Shown piece by piece: positions 36,642 to 49,685 of a DNA stretch of 64,000 nucleotides. Source of the DNA: Acanthosepion lycidas (lineage: Eukaryota > Mollusca > Cephalopoda > Sepiida > Sepiidae). The DNA is taken from positions 1 through 64,000 of the forward strand of contig CAWVQA010000092.1 in NCBI GenBank assembly GCA_963932145.1. Reading direction: 5' to 3'. Position numbers and translations under genes: made by a program. Positions within the stretch are counted from its first letter, which is position 1. Each line of letters opens with the position of its first letter. The notes beneath the pieces were generated by a model. It worked only from the letters and a program-made list of their open reading frames with translations, did no database searches and was not told the origin of the DNA.

Positions 36642-38249
36642 GATCTGCAAAAAAATATTTTGCCTTCAAATTCATACCGTGATCGTAGCATGCCTGGACT
36701 CGACTCATATGACTGGGATTTCCATGAAAAAGATTGTGGGCACAAAATGCGTGATCACTGTACATTTCTCTTCTGTTTCCCATTACTATTTCTATTTTAC
36801 TTCCTCAATTTAGCATTATGGACAGGGAAAGACCTAATCTAAGATCTGCAAAAAAATATTTTGCCTTCAAATTCATACCGTGATCGTAGCATGCATGGAC
36901 TCGACTCATATGACTGGGATTTCCATGAAAAAGATTGTGGGCACAAAATGCGTGATCACTATACATTTCTCTTCTGTTTCCCATTACTATTTCTATTTTA
37001 ATTCCTCAATTTAGCATTATGGACAGGGAAAGACCTAATCTAAGATCTGCAAAAAAATATTTTGCCTTCAAATTCATACCGTGATCGTAGCATGCATGGA
37101 CTCGACTCATATGACTGGGATTTCCATGAAAAAGATTGTGGGCAGAAAATGTGTGATCACTGTACATTTCTCTTCTGTTTCCCATTACTATTTCTATTTT
37201 ACTTCCTCAATTTAGCATTATGGACAGGGAAAGACCTAATCTAAGATCTGCAAAAAAATATTTTGCCTTTAAATTCATACCCTGATCGTAGCATGCATGG
37301 ACTCGACTCATATGACTGGGATTTCCATGAAAAAGATTGTGGGCACAAAATGAATGATCACTGTACATTTCTCTTCTGTTTCCCATTACTATTTGTATTT
37401 TACTTCCTGAATTTAGCATTATGGACAGGGAAAGACCTAATCTAAGATCTGCAAAAAAATATTTTGCCTTCAAATTCATACCGTGATCGTAGCATGCATG
37501 GACTCGACTCATATGACTGGGATTTCCATGAAAAAGATTGTGGGCACAAAATCGGTGATCACTGTACATTTCTCTTCTGTTTCCCATTACTATTTCTATT
37601 TTACTTCCTCAATTTAGCATTATGGACAGGGAAAGACCTAATCTAAGATCTGCAAAAAAATATTTTGCCTTTAAATTCATACCGTGATCGTAGCATGCAT
37701 GGACTCGACTCATATGACTGGGATTTCCATGAAAAAGATTGTGTGCACAAAATGGGTGATCACTGTACATTTCTCTTCTGTTTCCCATTACTATTTCTAT
37801 TTTATTCCCTCAATTTAGCATTATGGACAGGGAAAGACCTAATCTAAGATCTGCAAAAAAATATTTTGCCTTCAAATTCATACCGTGATCGGAGCATGCA
37901 TGGACTCGACTCATATGACTGGGATTTCCATGAAAAAGATTGTGGGCACAAAATGGGTGATCACTGTACATTTCTCTTCTGTTTCCCATTACTATTTCTA
38001 TTTTATTCCCTCAATTTAGCATTATGGACAGGGAAAGACCTAATCTAAGATCTGCAAAAAAATATTTTGCCTTCAAATTCATACCGTGATCGTAGCATGC
38101 ATGGACTCGACTCATATGACTGGGATTTCCATGAAAAAGATTGTGGGCACAAAATGCGTGATCACTGTACATTTCTCTTCTGTTTCCCATTACTATTTCT
38201 ATTTTACTTCCTCAATTTAGCATTATGGACAGGGAAAGACCTAATCTAA
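36642..38249 (+). repeat. Eight domain D monomers without clear HOR
   Basis: Exact 201-bp units with marks shared with neighbours: C159A (36843), AA109-110 with TTTGTATTTT (37245), AAAATCGG (37446) and TATTCCCTC (37647, 37848). The TTTGTATTTT unit recurs at 42054. Confidence 0.8.
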
Positions 38250-39159
38250 GATCTGCAAAAAAATATTTTGCCTTCAAATTCATACCGTGATCGTACCATG
38301 CCTGGACTCGACTCATATGACTGGGATTTCCATGAAAAAGATTGTGGGCACAAAATGGGTGATCACTGTACATTTCTCTTCTGTTTTCTATTTATATTTC
38401 TATTTTACTTCCTGAATTTAACATTATGGACAGGGAAAGACCTAATCTAAGATCTGCAAAAAAATATTTTGCTTTCAAATTCATACCGTGATCGTAGCAT
38501 GCATGTACTCGACACATATGACTGGGATTTCCATGAAAAAGATTGTGGCACAAAATGGGTGATCACTGTACATTTCTCTTCTGTTTCCCATTACTATTTC
38601 TATTTTACCTCCTCAATTTAACATTATGGACAGGGAAGGAACTAATCTAAGATCTGCAAAAAATATTTTGCCTTCAAATTCATACCGTGATCGTAGCATG
38701 CCTGGACTCGACTCATATGACTGGGATTTCCATGAAAAAGATTGTGGGCACAAAATGAATGATCACTGTACATTTCTCTTCTGTTTCCCATTACTATTTC
38801 TATTTTACTTCCTCAATTTAGCATTATGGACAGGGAAAGACCTAATCTAAGATCTGCAAAAAAATATTTTGCCTTCAAATTCATACCGTGATCGTAGCAT
38901 GCATGTACTCGACTCATATGAATGGGATTTCCATGAAAAAGATTGTGGGCACAAAATGGGTGATCACTGTACATTTCTCTTCTGTTTCCCATTACTATTT
39001 CTATTTTACCTCCTCAATTTTACATTATGGACAGGGAAGGACCTAATCTAAGATCTGCAAAAAATATTTTGCCTTCAATATCATACTGTGATCGTAGCAT
39101 GCATGGACTCGACTCATATGACTGGGATTTCCATGAAAAAGATTGTGGGCACAAAATGA
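38250..39159 (+). repeat. Domain D duplication (4,206 bp apart), left copy
   Basis: It matches 42456-43365. Order: four-substitution-cluster unit; G56T unit with GTGGCAC deletion and T160C/G172A; AA109-110 unit with C at 53; G56T unit with GAATGGG and AATTTTACA; start of a CAATATCATA unit. The order and private marks agree in both copies with few differences. Confidence 0.82.
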
Positions 39160-39652
39160 ATGATCACTGTACATTTCTCTTCTGTTTCCCATTACTATTT
39201 CTATTTTATTCCCTCAATTTAGCATTATGGACAGGGAAAGACCTAATCTAAGATCTGCAAAAAAATATTTTGCCTTCAAATTCATACCGTGATCGTAGCA
39301 TGCATGGACTCGACTCATATGACTGGGATTTCCATGAAAAAGATTGTGGGCACAAAATGGGTGATCACTGTACATTTCTCTTCTGTTTTCTATTTATATT
39401 TCTATTTTACTTCCTGAATTTAACATTATGGACAGGGAAAGACCTAATCTAAGATCTGCAAAAAAAAATTTTGCTTTCAAATTCATACCGTGATCGTAGC
39501 ATGCATGTACTCGACTCATATGACTGGGATTTCCATGAAAAAGATTGTGGCACAAAATGGGTGATCACTGTACATTTCTCTTCTGTTTCCCATTACTATT
39601 TCTATTTTACCTCCTCAATTTAACATTATGGACAGGGAAGGACCTAATCTAA

Positions 39653-39845
39653 GATCTGCAAAAAATATTTTGCCTTCAAATTCATACCGTGATCGTAGCA
39701 TGCATGGACTCGACTCATATGACTGGGATTTCCATGAAAAAGATTGTGGGCACAAAATGAATGATCACTGTACATTTCTCTTCTGTTTCTATTTCTATTT
39801 TACTTCCTGAATTTAGCAGTATGGACAGGGAAAGACCTAATCTAA
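39653..39845 (+). repeat. 193-bp monomer with 7-bp deletion
   Basis: CCCATTA is missing from the pyrimidine tract, leaving TGTTTCTATTTCTATTTTA, and one A is lost in the A-run. The deleted segment ends beside a CTATTTCTATTTT run, so slippage is likely. The unit is otherwise an AA109-110 unit like those at 40851 and 44662. Confidence 0.85.
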
Positions 39846-40448
39846 GATCTGCAAAAAAATATTTTGCCTTCAAATTCATACCGTGATCGTAGCATGCATG
39901 GACTCGACTCATATGACTGGGATTTCCATGAAAAAGATTGTGGGCACAAAATGGGTGATCACTGTACATTTCTCTTATGTTTCCCATTACTATTTCTATT
40001 TTACTTCCTCAATTTAGCATTATGGACAGGGAAAGACCTAATCTAAGATCTGCAAAAAAATATTTTGCCTTCAAATTCATACCGTGATCGTAGCATGCCT
40101 GGACTCGACTCATATGACTGGGATTTCCATGAAAAAGATTGTGGGCACAAAATGCGTGATCACTGTACATTTCTCTTCTGTTTCCCATTACTATTTCTAT
40201 TTTACTTCCTCAATTTAGCATTATGGACAGGGAAAGACCTAATCTAAGATCTGCAAAAAAATATTTTGCCTTCAAATTCATACCGTGATCGTAGCATGCA
40301 TGGACTCGACTCATATGACTGGGATTTCCATGAAAAAGATTGTGGGCACAAAATGGGTGATCACTGTACATTTCTCTTCTGTTTTCTATTTATATTTCTA
40401 TTTTACTTCCTGAATTTAACATTATGGACTGGGAAAGACCTAATCTAA
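39846..40448 (+). repeat. Domain D duplication (4,012 bp apart), left copy
   Basis: It matches 43858-44460. Order: unit with CTCTTATGTTTCCC; plain unit; four-substitution-cluster unit. The differences seen are GGACTGGG against GGACAGGG and TTCTG against TTCTA in the third unit. Confidence 0.8.
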
Positions 40449-41250
40449 GATCTGCAAAAAAATATTTTGCCTTCAAATTCATACCGTGATCGTAGCATGC
40501 ATGGACTCGACTCATATGACTGGGATTTCCATGAAAAAGATTGTGGGCACAAAATGGGTGATCACTGTACATTTCTCTTCTGTTTTCTATTTATATTTCT
40601 ATTTTACTTCCTGAATTTAACATTATGGACAGGGAAAGACCTAATCTAAGATCTGCAAAAAAAAATTTTGCTTTCAAATTCATACCGTGATCGTAGCATG
40701 CATGTACTCGACTCATATGACTGGGATTTCCATGAAAAAGATTGTGGCACAAAATGGGTGATCACTGTACATTTCTCTTCTGTTTCCCATTACTATTTCT
40801 ATTTTACCTCCTCAATTTAACATTATGGACAGGGAAGGACCTAATCTAAGATCTGCAAAAAATATTTTGCCTTCAAATTCATACCGTGATCGTAGCATGC
40901 ATGGACTCGACTCATATGACTGGGATTTCCATGAAAAAGATTGTGGGCACAAAATGAATGATCACTGTACATTTCTCTTCTGTTTCCCATTACTATTTCT
41001 ATTTTACTTCCTGAATTTAGCAGTATGGACAGGGAAAGACCTAATCTAAGATCTGCAAAAAAATATTTTGCCTTCAAATTCATACCGTGATCGTAGCATG
41101 CATGGACTCGACTCATATGACTGGGATTTCCATGAAAAAGATTGTGGGCACAAAATGGGTGATCACTGTACATTTCTCTTATGTTTCCCATTACTATTTC
41201 TATTTTACTTCCTCAATTTAGCATTATGGACAGGGAAAGACCTAATCTAA

Positions 41251-41452
41251 GATCTGCAAAAAAATATTTTGCCTTCAAATTCATACCGTGATCGTAGCAT
41301 GCATGGACTCGACTCATGTGACTGGGATTTCCATGAAAAAGATTGTGGGCACAAAATGGGTGATCACTGTACATTTCTCTTTCTGTTTTCTATTTATATT
41401 TCTATTTTACTTCCTGAATTTAACATTATGGACAGGGAAAGACCTAATCTAA
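41251..41452 (+). repeat. 202-bp monomer with 1-bp insertion
   Basis: An extra T in CTCTTTCTG gives one of only two insertions seen in the array. It precedes the four-substitution cluster. The insertion shifts the repeated frame, which is inconsistent with selection for the frame. Confidence 0.8.
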
Positions 41453-42455
41453 GATCTGCAAAAAAATATTTTGCTTTCAAATTCATACCGTGATCGTAGC
41501 ATGCATGTACTCGACTCATATGACTGGGATTTCCATGAAAATGATTGTGGCACAAAATGGGTGATCACTGTACATTTCTCTTCTGTTTCCCATTACTATT
41601 TCTATTTTACCTCCTCAATTTAACATTATGGACAGGGAAGGACCTAATCTAAGATCTGCAAAAAATATTTTGCCTTCAAATTCATACCGTGATCGTAGCA
41701 TGCATGGACTCGTCTCATATGACTGGGATTTCCATGAAAAAGATTGCGGGAACAAAATGAATGATCACTGTACATTTCTCTTCTGTTTCCCATTACTATT
41801 TCTATTTTACTTCCTGAATTTAGCATTATGGACAGGGAAAGACCTAATCTAAGATCTGCAAAAAAATATTTTGCCTTCAAATTCATACCGTGATCGTAGC
41901 ATGCATGGACTCGACTCATATGACTGGGATTTCCATGAAAAAGATTGTGGGCAGAAAATGTGTGATCACTGTACATTTCTCTTCTGTTTCCCATTACTAT
42001 TTCTATTTTACTTCCTCAATTTAGCATTATGGACAGGGAAAGACCTAATCTAAGATCTGCAAAAAAATATTTTGCCTTTAAATTCATACCGTGATCGTAG
42101 CATACATGGACTCGACTCATATGACTGGGATTTCCATGAAAAAGATTGTGGGCACAAAATGAATGATCACTGTACATTTCTCTTCTGTTTCCCATTACTA
42201 TTTGTATTTTACTTCCTGAATTTAGCATTATGGACAGGGAAAGACCTAATCTAAGATCTGCAAAAAAATATTTTGCCTTCAAATTCATACCGTGATCGTA
42301 GCATGCATGGACTCGACTCATATGACTGGGATTTCCATGAAAAAGATTGTGGGCAGAAAATGTGTGATCACTGTACATTTCTCTTCTGTTTCCCATTACT
42401 ATTTCTATTTTACTTCCTGAATTTAGCATTATGGACAGGGAAAGACCTAATCTAA

Positions 42456-43365
42456 GATCTGCAAAAAAATATTTTGCCTTCAAATTCATACCGTGATTGT
42501 AGCATGCCTGGACTCGACTCATATCACTGGGATTTCCATGAAAAAGATTGTGGGCACAAAATGGGTGATCACTGTACATTTCTCTTCTGTTTTCTATTTA
42601 TATTTCTATTTTACTTCCTGAATTTAACATTATGGACAGGGAAAGACCTAATCTAAGATCTGCAAAAAAATATTTTGCCTTCAAATTCATACCGTGATCG
42701 TAGCATGCATGTACTCGACACATATGACTGGGATTTCCATGAAAAAGATTGTGGCACAAAATGGGTGATCACTGTACATTTCTCTTCTGTTTCCCATTAC
42801 TATTTCTATTTTACCTCCTCAATTTAACATTATGGACAGGGAAGGAACTAATCTAAGATCTGCAAAAAATATTTTGCCTTCAAATTCATACCGTGATCGT
42901 AGCATGCCTGGACTCGACTCATATGACTGGGATTTCCATGAAAAAGATTGTGGGCACAAAATGAATGATCACTGTACATTTCTCTTCTGTTTCCCATTAC
43001 TATTTCTATTTTACTTCCTCAATTTAGCATTACGGACAGGGAAAGACCTAATCTAAGATCTGCAAAAAAATATTTTGCCTTCAAATTCATACCGTGATCG
43101 TAGCATGCATGTACTCGACTCATATGAATGGGATTTCCATGAAAAAGATTGTGGGCACAAAATGGGTGATCACTGTACATTTCTCTTCTGTTTCCCATTA
43201 CTATTTCTATTTTACCTCCTCAATTTTACATTATGGACAGGGAAGGACCTAATCTAAGATCTGCAAAAAATATTTTGCCTTCAATATCATACCGTGATCG
43301 TAGCATGCATGGACTCGACTCGTATGACTGGGATTTCCATGAAAAAGATTGTGGGCACAAAATGC
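42456..43365 (+). repeat. Domain D duplication (4,206 bp apart), right copy
   Basis: Right partner of 38250-39159. After this point the CAATATCATA unit switches to site 109 C with C145G, so the right breakpoint lies inside the monomer, near position 108. Confidence 0.82.
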
Positions 43366-43457
43366 GTGATCACCGTACATTTCTCTTCTGTTTCCCATTA
43401 GTATTTCTATTTTACTTCCTCAATTTAGCATTATGGACTGGGAAAGACGTAATCTAA

Positions 43458-43656
43458 GATCTGCAAAAAAATATTTTGCTTCAAATTCATACCGTGATCG
43501 TAGCATGCCTGGACTCGACTCATATGACTGGGATTTCCATGAAAACGATTGTGGGCACAAAATGCGTGATCACTGTACATTTCTCTTCTGTTTCCCATTA
43601 CTATTTCTATTTTACTTCCTAAATTAGCATTATGGACAGGGAAAGACCTCATCTAA
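43458..43656 (+). repeat. 199-bp monomer
   Basis: One base is missing in TTTTGCTTC and one in CCTAAATTAGC. It also carries AAACGATTG. It sits at the junction between the two domain D duplications. Confidence 0.75.
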
Positions 43657-43857
43657 GATCTGCAAAAAAATATTTTGCCTTCAAATTCATACCGTGATCG
43701 TAGCATGCCTAGACTCGACTCATATGACTGGGATTTCCATGAAAAAGATTGTGGGCACAAAATGAATGATCACTGTACATTTCTCTTCTGTTTCCCATTA
43801 CTATTTCTATTTTACTTCCTGAATTTAGCAGTATGGACAGGGAAAGACCTAATCTAA

Positions 43858-44460
43858 GATCTGCAAAAAAATATTTTGCCTTCAAATTCATACCGTGATC
43901 GTAGCATGCATGGACTCGACTCATATGACTGGGATTTCCATGAAAAAGATTGTGGGCACAAAATGGGTGATCACTGTACATTTCTCTTATGTTTCCCATT
44001 ACTATTTCTATTTTACTTCCTCAATTTAGCATTATGGACAGGGAAAGACCTAATCTAAGATCTGCAAAAAAATATTTTGCCTTCAAATTCATACCGTGAT
44101 CGTAGCATGCCTGGACTCGACTCATATGACTGGGATTTCCATGAAAAAGATTGTGGGCACAAAATGCGTGATCACTGTACATTTCTCTTCTGTTTCCCAT
44201 TACTATTTCTATTTTACTTCCTCAATTTAGCATTATGGACAGGGAAAGACCTAATCTAAGATCTGCAAAAAAATATTTTGCCTTCAAATTCATACCGTGA
44301 TCGTAGCATGCATGGACTCGACTCATATGACTGGGATTTCCATGAAAAAGATTGTGGGCACAAAATGGGTGATCACTGTACATTTCTCTTCTATTTTCTA
44401 TTTATATTTCTATTTTACTTCCTGAATTTAACATTATGGACAGGGAAAGACCTAATCTAA
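43858..44460 (+). repeat. Domain D duplication (4,012 bp apart), right copy
   Basis: Right partner of 39846-40448. The following units (G56T with GTGGCAC, then AA109-110) match 40650-41049 at an offset of 3,811 bp. The left block therefore has one extra four-substitution-cluster monomer. Confidence 0.8.
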
Positions 44461-45061
44461 GATCTGCAAAAAAATATTTTGCTTTCAAATTCATACCGTG
44501 ATCGTAGCATGCATGTACTCGACTCATATGACTGGGATTTCCATGAAAAAGATTGTGGCACAAAATGGGTGATCACTGTACATTTCTCTTCTGTTTCCCA
44601 TTACTATTTCTATTTTACCTCCTCAATTTAACATTATGGACAGGGAAGGACCTAATCTAAGATCTGCAAAAAATATTTTGCCTTCAAATTCATACCGTGA
44701 TCGTAGCATGCATGGACTCGACTCATATGACTGGGATTTCCATGAAAAAGATTGTGGGCACAAAATGAATGATCACTGTACATTTCTCTTCTGTTTCCCA
44801 TTACTATTTCTATTTTACTTCCTGAATTTAGCATTATGGACAGGGAAAGACCTAATCTAAGATCTGCAAAAAAATATTTTGCCTTCAAATTCATACCGTG
44901 ATCGTAGCATGCATGGACTCGACTCATATGACTGGGATTTCCATAAAAAAGATTGTGGGCACAAAATGGGGGATCACTGTACATTTCTCTTATGTTTCCC
45001 ATTACTATTTCTATTTTACTTCCTCAATTTAGCATTATGGACTGGGAAAGACCTAATCTAA

Positions 45062-45263
45062 GATCTGCAAAAAAATATTTTGCCTTCAAATTCATACCGT
45101 GATCGTAGCATGCCTGGACTCGACTCATATGACTGGGATTTCCATGAAAAAGATTGTGGGCACAAAATGCGTGATCACTGTACATTTCTCTTCTGTTTCC
45201 CATTACTATTTCTATTTTACTTTCCTCAATTTAGCATTATGGACAGGGAAAGACCTAATCTAA
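45062..45263 (+). repeat. 202-bp monomer with 1-bp insertion
   Basis: An extra T in TACTTTCCTC makes this the second of two insertions in the array. It is the last length variant before a 15.9-kb stretch in which every monomer is 201 bp. Confidence 0.8.
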
Positions 45264-47474
45264 GATCTGCAAAAAAATATTTTGCCTTCAAATTCATACC
45301 GTGATCGTAGCATGCCTGGACTCGACTCATATGACTGGGATTTCCATGAAAAAGATTGTGGGCACAAAATGCGTGATCACAGTACATTTCTCTTCTGTTT
45401 CCCATTACTATTTCTATTTTACTTACTCAATTTAGCATTATGGACAGGGAAAGACCTAATCTAAGATCTGCAAAAAAATATTTTGCCTTCAAATTCATAC
45501 CGTGATCGTAGCATGCATGGACTCGTCTCATATGACTGGGATTTCCATGAAAAAGATTGTGGGCACAAAATGGGTGATCACTGTACATTTCTCTTCTGTT
45601 TCCCATTAGTATTTCTATTTTACTTCCTCAATTTACCATTATGGACTGGGAAAGACCTAATCTAAGATCTGCAAAAAAATATTTTGCCTTCAAATTCATA
45701 CCGTGATTGTAGCATGCATGGACTCGACTCATATGACTGGGATTTCCATGAAAAAGATTGTGGGCACAAAATGCGTGATCACTGTACATTTCTCTTCTGT
45801 TTCCCATTACTATTTCTATTTTACTTCCTTAATTTAGCATTATGGACAGGGAAAGACCTAATCTAAGATCTGCAAAAAAATATTTTGCCTTTAAATTCAT
45901 ACCGTGATCGTAGCATGCATGGACTCGTCTCATATGACTGGGATTTCCATGAAAAAGATTGTGGGCACAAAATGGGTGATCATTGTACATTTCTCTTCTG
46001 TTTCCCATTAGTATTTCTATTTTACTTCCTCAATTTAGCATTATGGACTGGGAAAGACCTAATCTAAGATCTGCAAAAAAATATTTTGCCTTCAAATTCA
46101 TACCGTGATCGTAGCATGCATGGACTCGACTCATATGACTGGGATTTCCATGAAAAAGATTGTGGGCACAAAGTGGGTGATCACTGTACATTTCTCTTCT
46201 ATTTCCCATTACTATTTCTATTTTACTTCCTTAATTTAGCATTATGAACAGGGAAAGACCTAATCTAAGATCGGTAAAAAAATATTTTGCCTTCAAATAC
46301 ATACCGTGATCGTAGCATGCATGGACTCGACTCATATGACTGGGATTTCCATGAAAAAGATTGTGTGCACAAAATGGGTGACCACTGTACATTTCTCTTC
46401 TGTTTCCCATTACTATTTCTATTTTACTTCCTCAATTTAGCATTATGGACAGGGAAAGACCTAATCTAAAATCTGCAAAAAAATATTTTGCCTTCAAATT
46501 CATACCGTGATCGTAGCAGGTATGGACTCGACTCATATGACTGGGATTTCCATGAAAAAGATTGTGGGCACAAAATGCGTGATCACTGTACATTTCCCTT
46601 CTGTTTCCCATTACTATTTCTATTTTACTTCCTCAATTTAGCATTATGAACAGGGAAAGAACTAATCTAAGATCTGCAAAAAAATATTTTGCCTTCAAAT
46701 TCATACCGTGATCGTAGCATGCATGGACTCGACTCATATGACTGGGATTTCCATGAAAAAGATTGTGGGCACAAAATGGGTGATCACTGTACATTTCTCT
46801 TCTGTTTCACATTACTATTTCTATTTTACTTCCCCAATTTAGCATTATAGACAGGGAAAGACCTAATCTGAGATCTGCAAAAAAATATTTTGCCTTCAAA
46901 TTCATACTATGATCGTAGCATGCCTGGACTCGACTCATATGACTGGGATTTCCATGAAAAAGATTGTGGGCACAAAATGGGTGATCACTGTACATTTCTC
47001 TTCTGTTTTCTATTTATATTTCTATTTTACTTCCTGAATTTAACATTATGGACAGGGAAAGACCTAATCTAAGATCTGCAAAAAAATATTTTGCCTTCAA
47101 ATTCATACCGTGATCGTAGCATGCATGGACTCGTCTCATATGACTGGGATTTCCATGAAAAAGATTGTGGGCAAAAAATGTGTGATCACTGTACATTTCT
47201 CTTCTGTTTCTCATTACTATTTCTATTTTACTTCCTCAATTTACCATTATGGACAGGGAAAGACCTAATCTAAGATCTGCAAAAACATATTTTGCCTTCA
47301 AATTCATACCGTGATCGTAGCATGCCTGGACTCGACTCATATGACTGGGATTTCCATGAAAAAGATTGTGGGCACAAAATGCGTGATCACTGTACATTTC
47401 TCTTCTGTTTCCCATTACTATTTCTATTTTACTTCCTCAATTTAGCATTATGGACAGGGAAAGACCTAATCTAA
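45264..47474 (+). repeat. HOR-D 11-monomer unit, copy 1
   Basis: Length is exactly 2,211 bp. Order: CACAGTACAT unit with C162A; A62T with C145G; GATTGTAG unit; A62T with GATCATTG; AAAGTGGG unit with GATCGGT; T31A with GTGTGCAC; AGCAGG unit with TGAACAGGG; CACATTAC with CCCCAAT; ACTATG unit with the four-substitution cluster; A62T with GGCAAAAAATG; AAAAACATATT unit. Copy 2 follows directly. Confidence 0.92.
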
Positions 47475-49685
47475 GATCTGCAAAAAAATATTTTGCCTTC
47501 AAATTCATACCCTGATCGTAGCATGCCTGGACTCGACTCATATGACTGGGATTTCCATGAAAAAGATTGTGGGCACAAAATGCGTGATCACAGTACATTT
47601 CTCTTCTGTTTCCCATTACTATTTCTATTTTACTTACTCAATTTAGCATTATGGACAGGGAAAGACCTAATCTAAGATCTGCAAAAAAATATTTTGCCTT
47701 CAAATTCATACCGTGATCGTAGCATGCATGGACTCGTCTCATATGCCTGGGATTTCCATGAAAAAGATTGTGGGCACAAAATGGGTGATCACTGTACATT
47801 TCTCTTCTGTTTCCCATTAGTATTTCTATTTTACTTCCTCAATTTAGCATTATGGACTGGGAAAGACCTAATCTAAGATCTGCAAAAAAATATTTTGCCT
47901 TCAAATACATACCGTGATTGTAGCATGCATGGACTCGACTCATATGACTGGGATTTCCATGAAAAAGATTGTGGGCACAAAATGGGTGATCACTGTACAT
48001 TTCTCTTCTGTTTCCCATTACTATTTCTATTTTACTTCCTTAATTTAGCATTATGGACAGGGAAAGACCTAATCTAAGATCTGCAAAAAAATATTTTGCC
48101 TTCAAATTCATACCGTGATCGTAGCATGCATGGACTCGTCTCATATGACTGGGATTTCCATGAAAAAGATTGTGGGCACAAAATGGGTGATCATTGTACA
48201 TTTCTCTTCTGTTTCCCATTAGTATTTCTATTTTACTTCCTCAATTTAGCATTATGGACTGGGAAAGACCTAATCTAAGATCCGCAAAAAAATATTTTGC
48301 CTTCAAATTCATACCGTGATCGTAGCATGCATGGACTCGACTCATATGACTGGGATTTCCATGAAAAAGATTGTGGGCACAAAGTGGGTGATCACTGTAC
48401 ATTTCTCTTCTGTTTCCCATTAATATTTCTATTTTACTTCCTTAATTTAGCATTATGGACAGGGAAAGACCTAATCTAAGATCGGTAAAAAAATATTTTG
48501 CCTTCAAATACATACCGTGATCGTAGCATGCATGGACTCGACTCATATGACTGGGATTTCCATGAAAAAGATTGTGTGCACAAAATGGGTGACCACTGTA
48601 CATTTCTCTTCTGTTTCCCATTACTATTTCTATTTTACTTCCTCAATTTAGCATTATGGACAGGGAAAGACCTAATCTAAAATCTGCAAAAAAATATTTT
48701 GCCTTCAAATTCATACCGTGATCGTAGCAGGCATGGACTCGACTCATATGACTGGGATTTCCATGAAAAAGATTGTGGGCACAAAATGCGTGATCACTGT
48801 ACATTTCTCTTCTGTTTCCCATTACTATTTCTATTTTACTTCCTCAATTTAGCATTATGAACAGGGAAAGAACTAATCTAAGATCTGCAAAAAAATATTT
48901 TGCCTTCAAATTCATACCGTGATCGTAGCATGCATGGACTCGACTCATATGACTGGGATTTCCATGAAAAAGATTGTGGGCACAAAATGGGTGATCACTG
49001 TACATTTCTCATCTGTTTCACATTACTATTTCTATTTTACTTCCCCAATTTAGCATTATGGACAGGGAAAGACCTAATCTGAGATCTGCAAAAAAATATT
49101 TTGCCTTCAAATTCATACTATGATCGTAGCATGCCTGGACTCGACTCATATGACTGGGATTTCCATGAAAAAGATTGTGGGCACAAAATGGGTGACCACT
49201 GTACATTTCTCTTCTGTTTTCTATTTATATTTCTATTTTACTTCCTGAATTTAACATTATGGACAGGGAAAGACCTAATCTAAGATCTGCAAAAAAATAT
49301 TTTGCCTTCAAATTCATACCGTGATCGTAGCATGCATGGACTCGTCTCATATGACTGGGATTTCCATGAAAAAGATTGTGGGCAAAAAATGTGTGATCAC
49401 TGTACATTTCTCTTCTGTTTCTCATTACTATTTCTATTTTACTTCCTCAATTTACCATTATGGACAGGGAAAGACCTAATCTAAGATCTGCAAAAACATA
49501 TTTTGCCTTCAAATTCATACCGTGATCGTAGCATGCCTGGACTCGACTCATATGACTGGGATTTCCATGAAAAAGATTGTGGGCACAAAATGCGTGATCA
49601 CTGTACATTTCTATTCTGTTTCCCATTAATATTTCTATTTTACTTCCTCAATTTAGCATTATGGACAGGGAAAGACCTAATCTAA
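47475..49685 (+). repeat. HOR-D 11-monomer unit, copy 2
   Basis: It repeats the eleven markers of copy 1 at an offset of exactly 2,211 bp. Differences are a few point changes, such as CATATGCCTGG in the second unit, GGTGACCAC in the ninth and C145A in the last. Confidence 0.92.

Noticed and set aside
42016-42579. A 187-codon open frame on the minus strand
   Set aside because: It is the antisense shadow of three satellite units. The same frame is closed in most other units.
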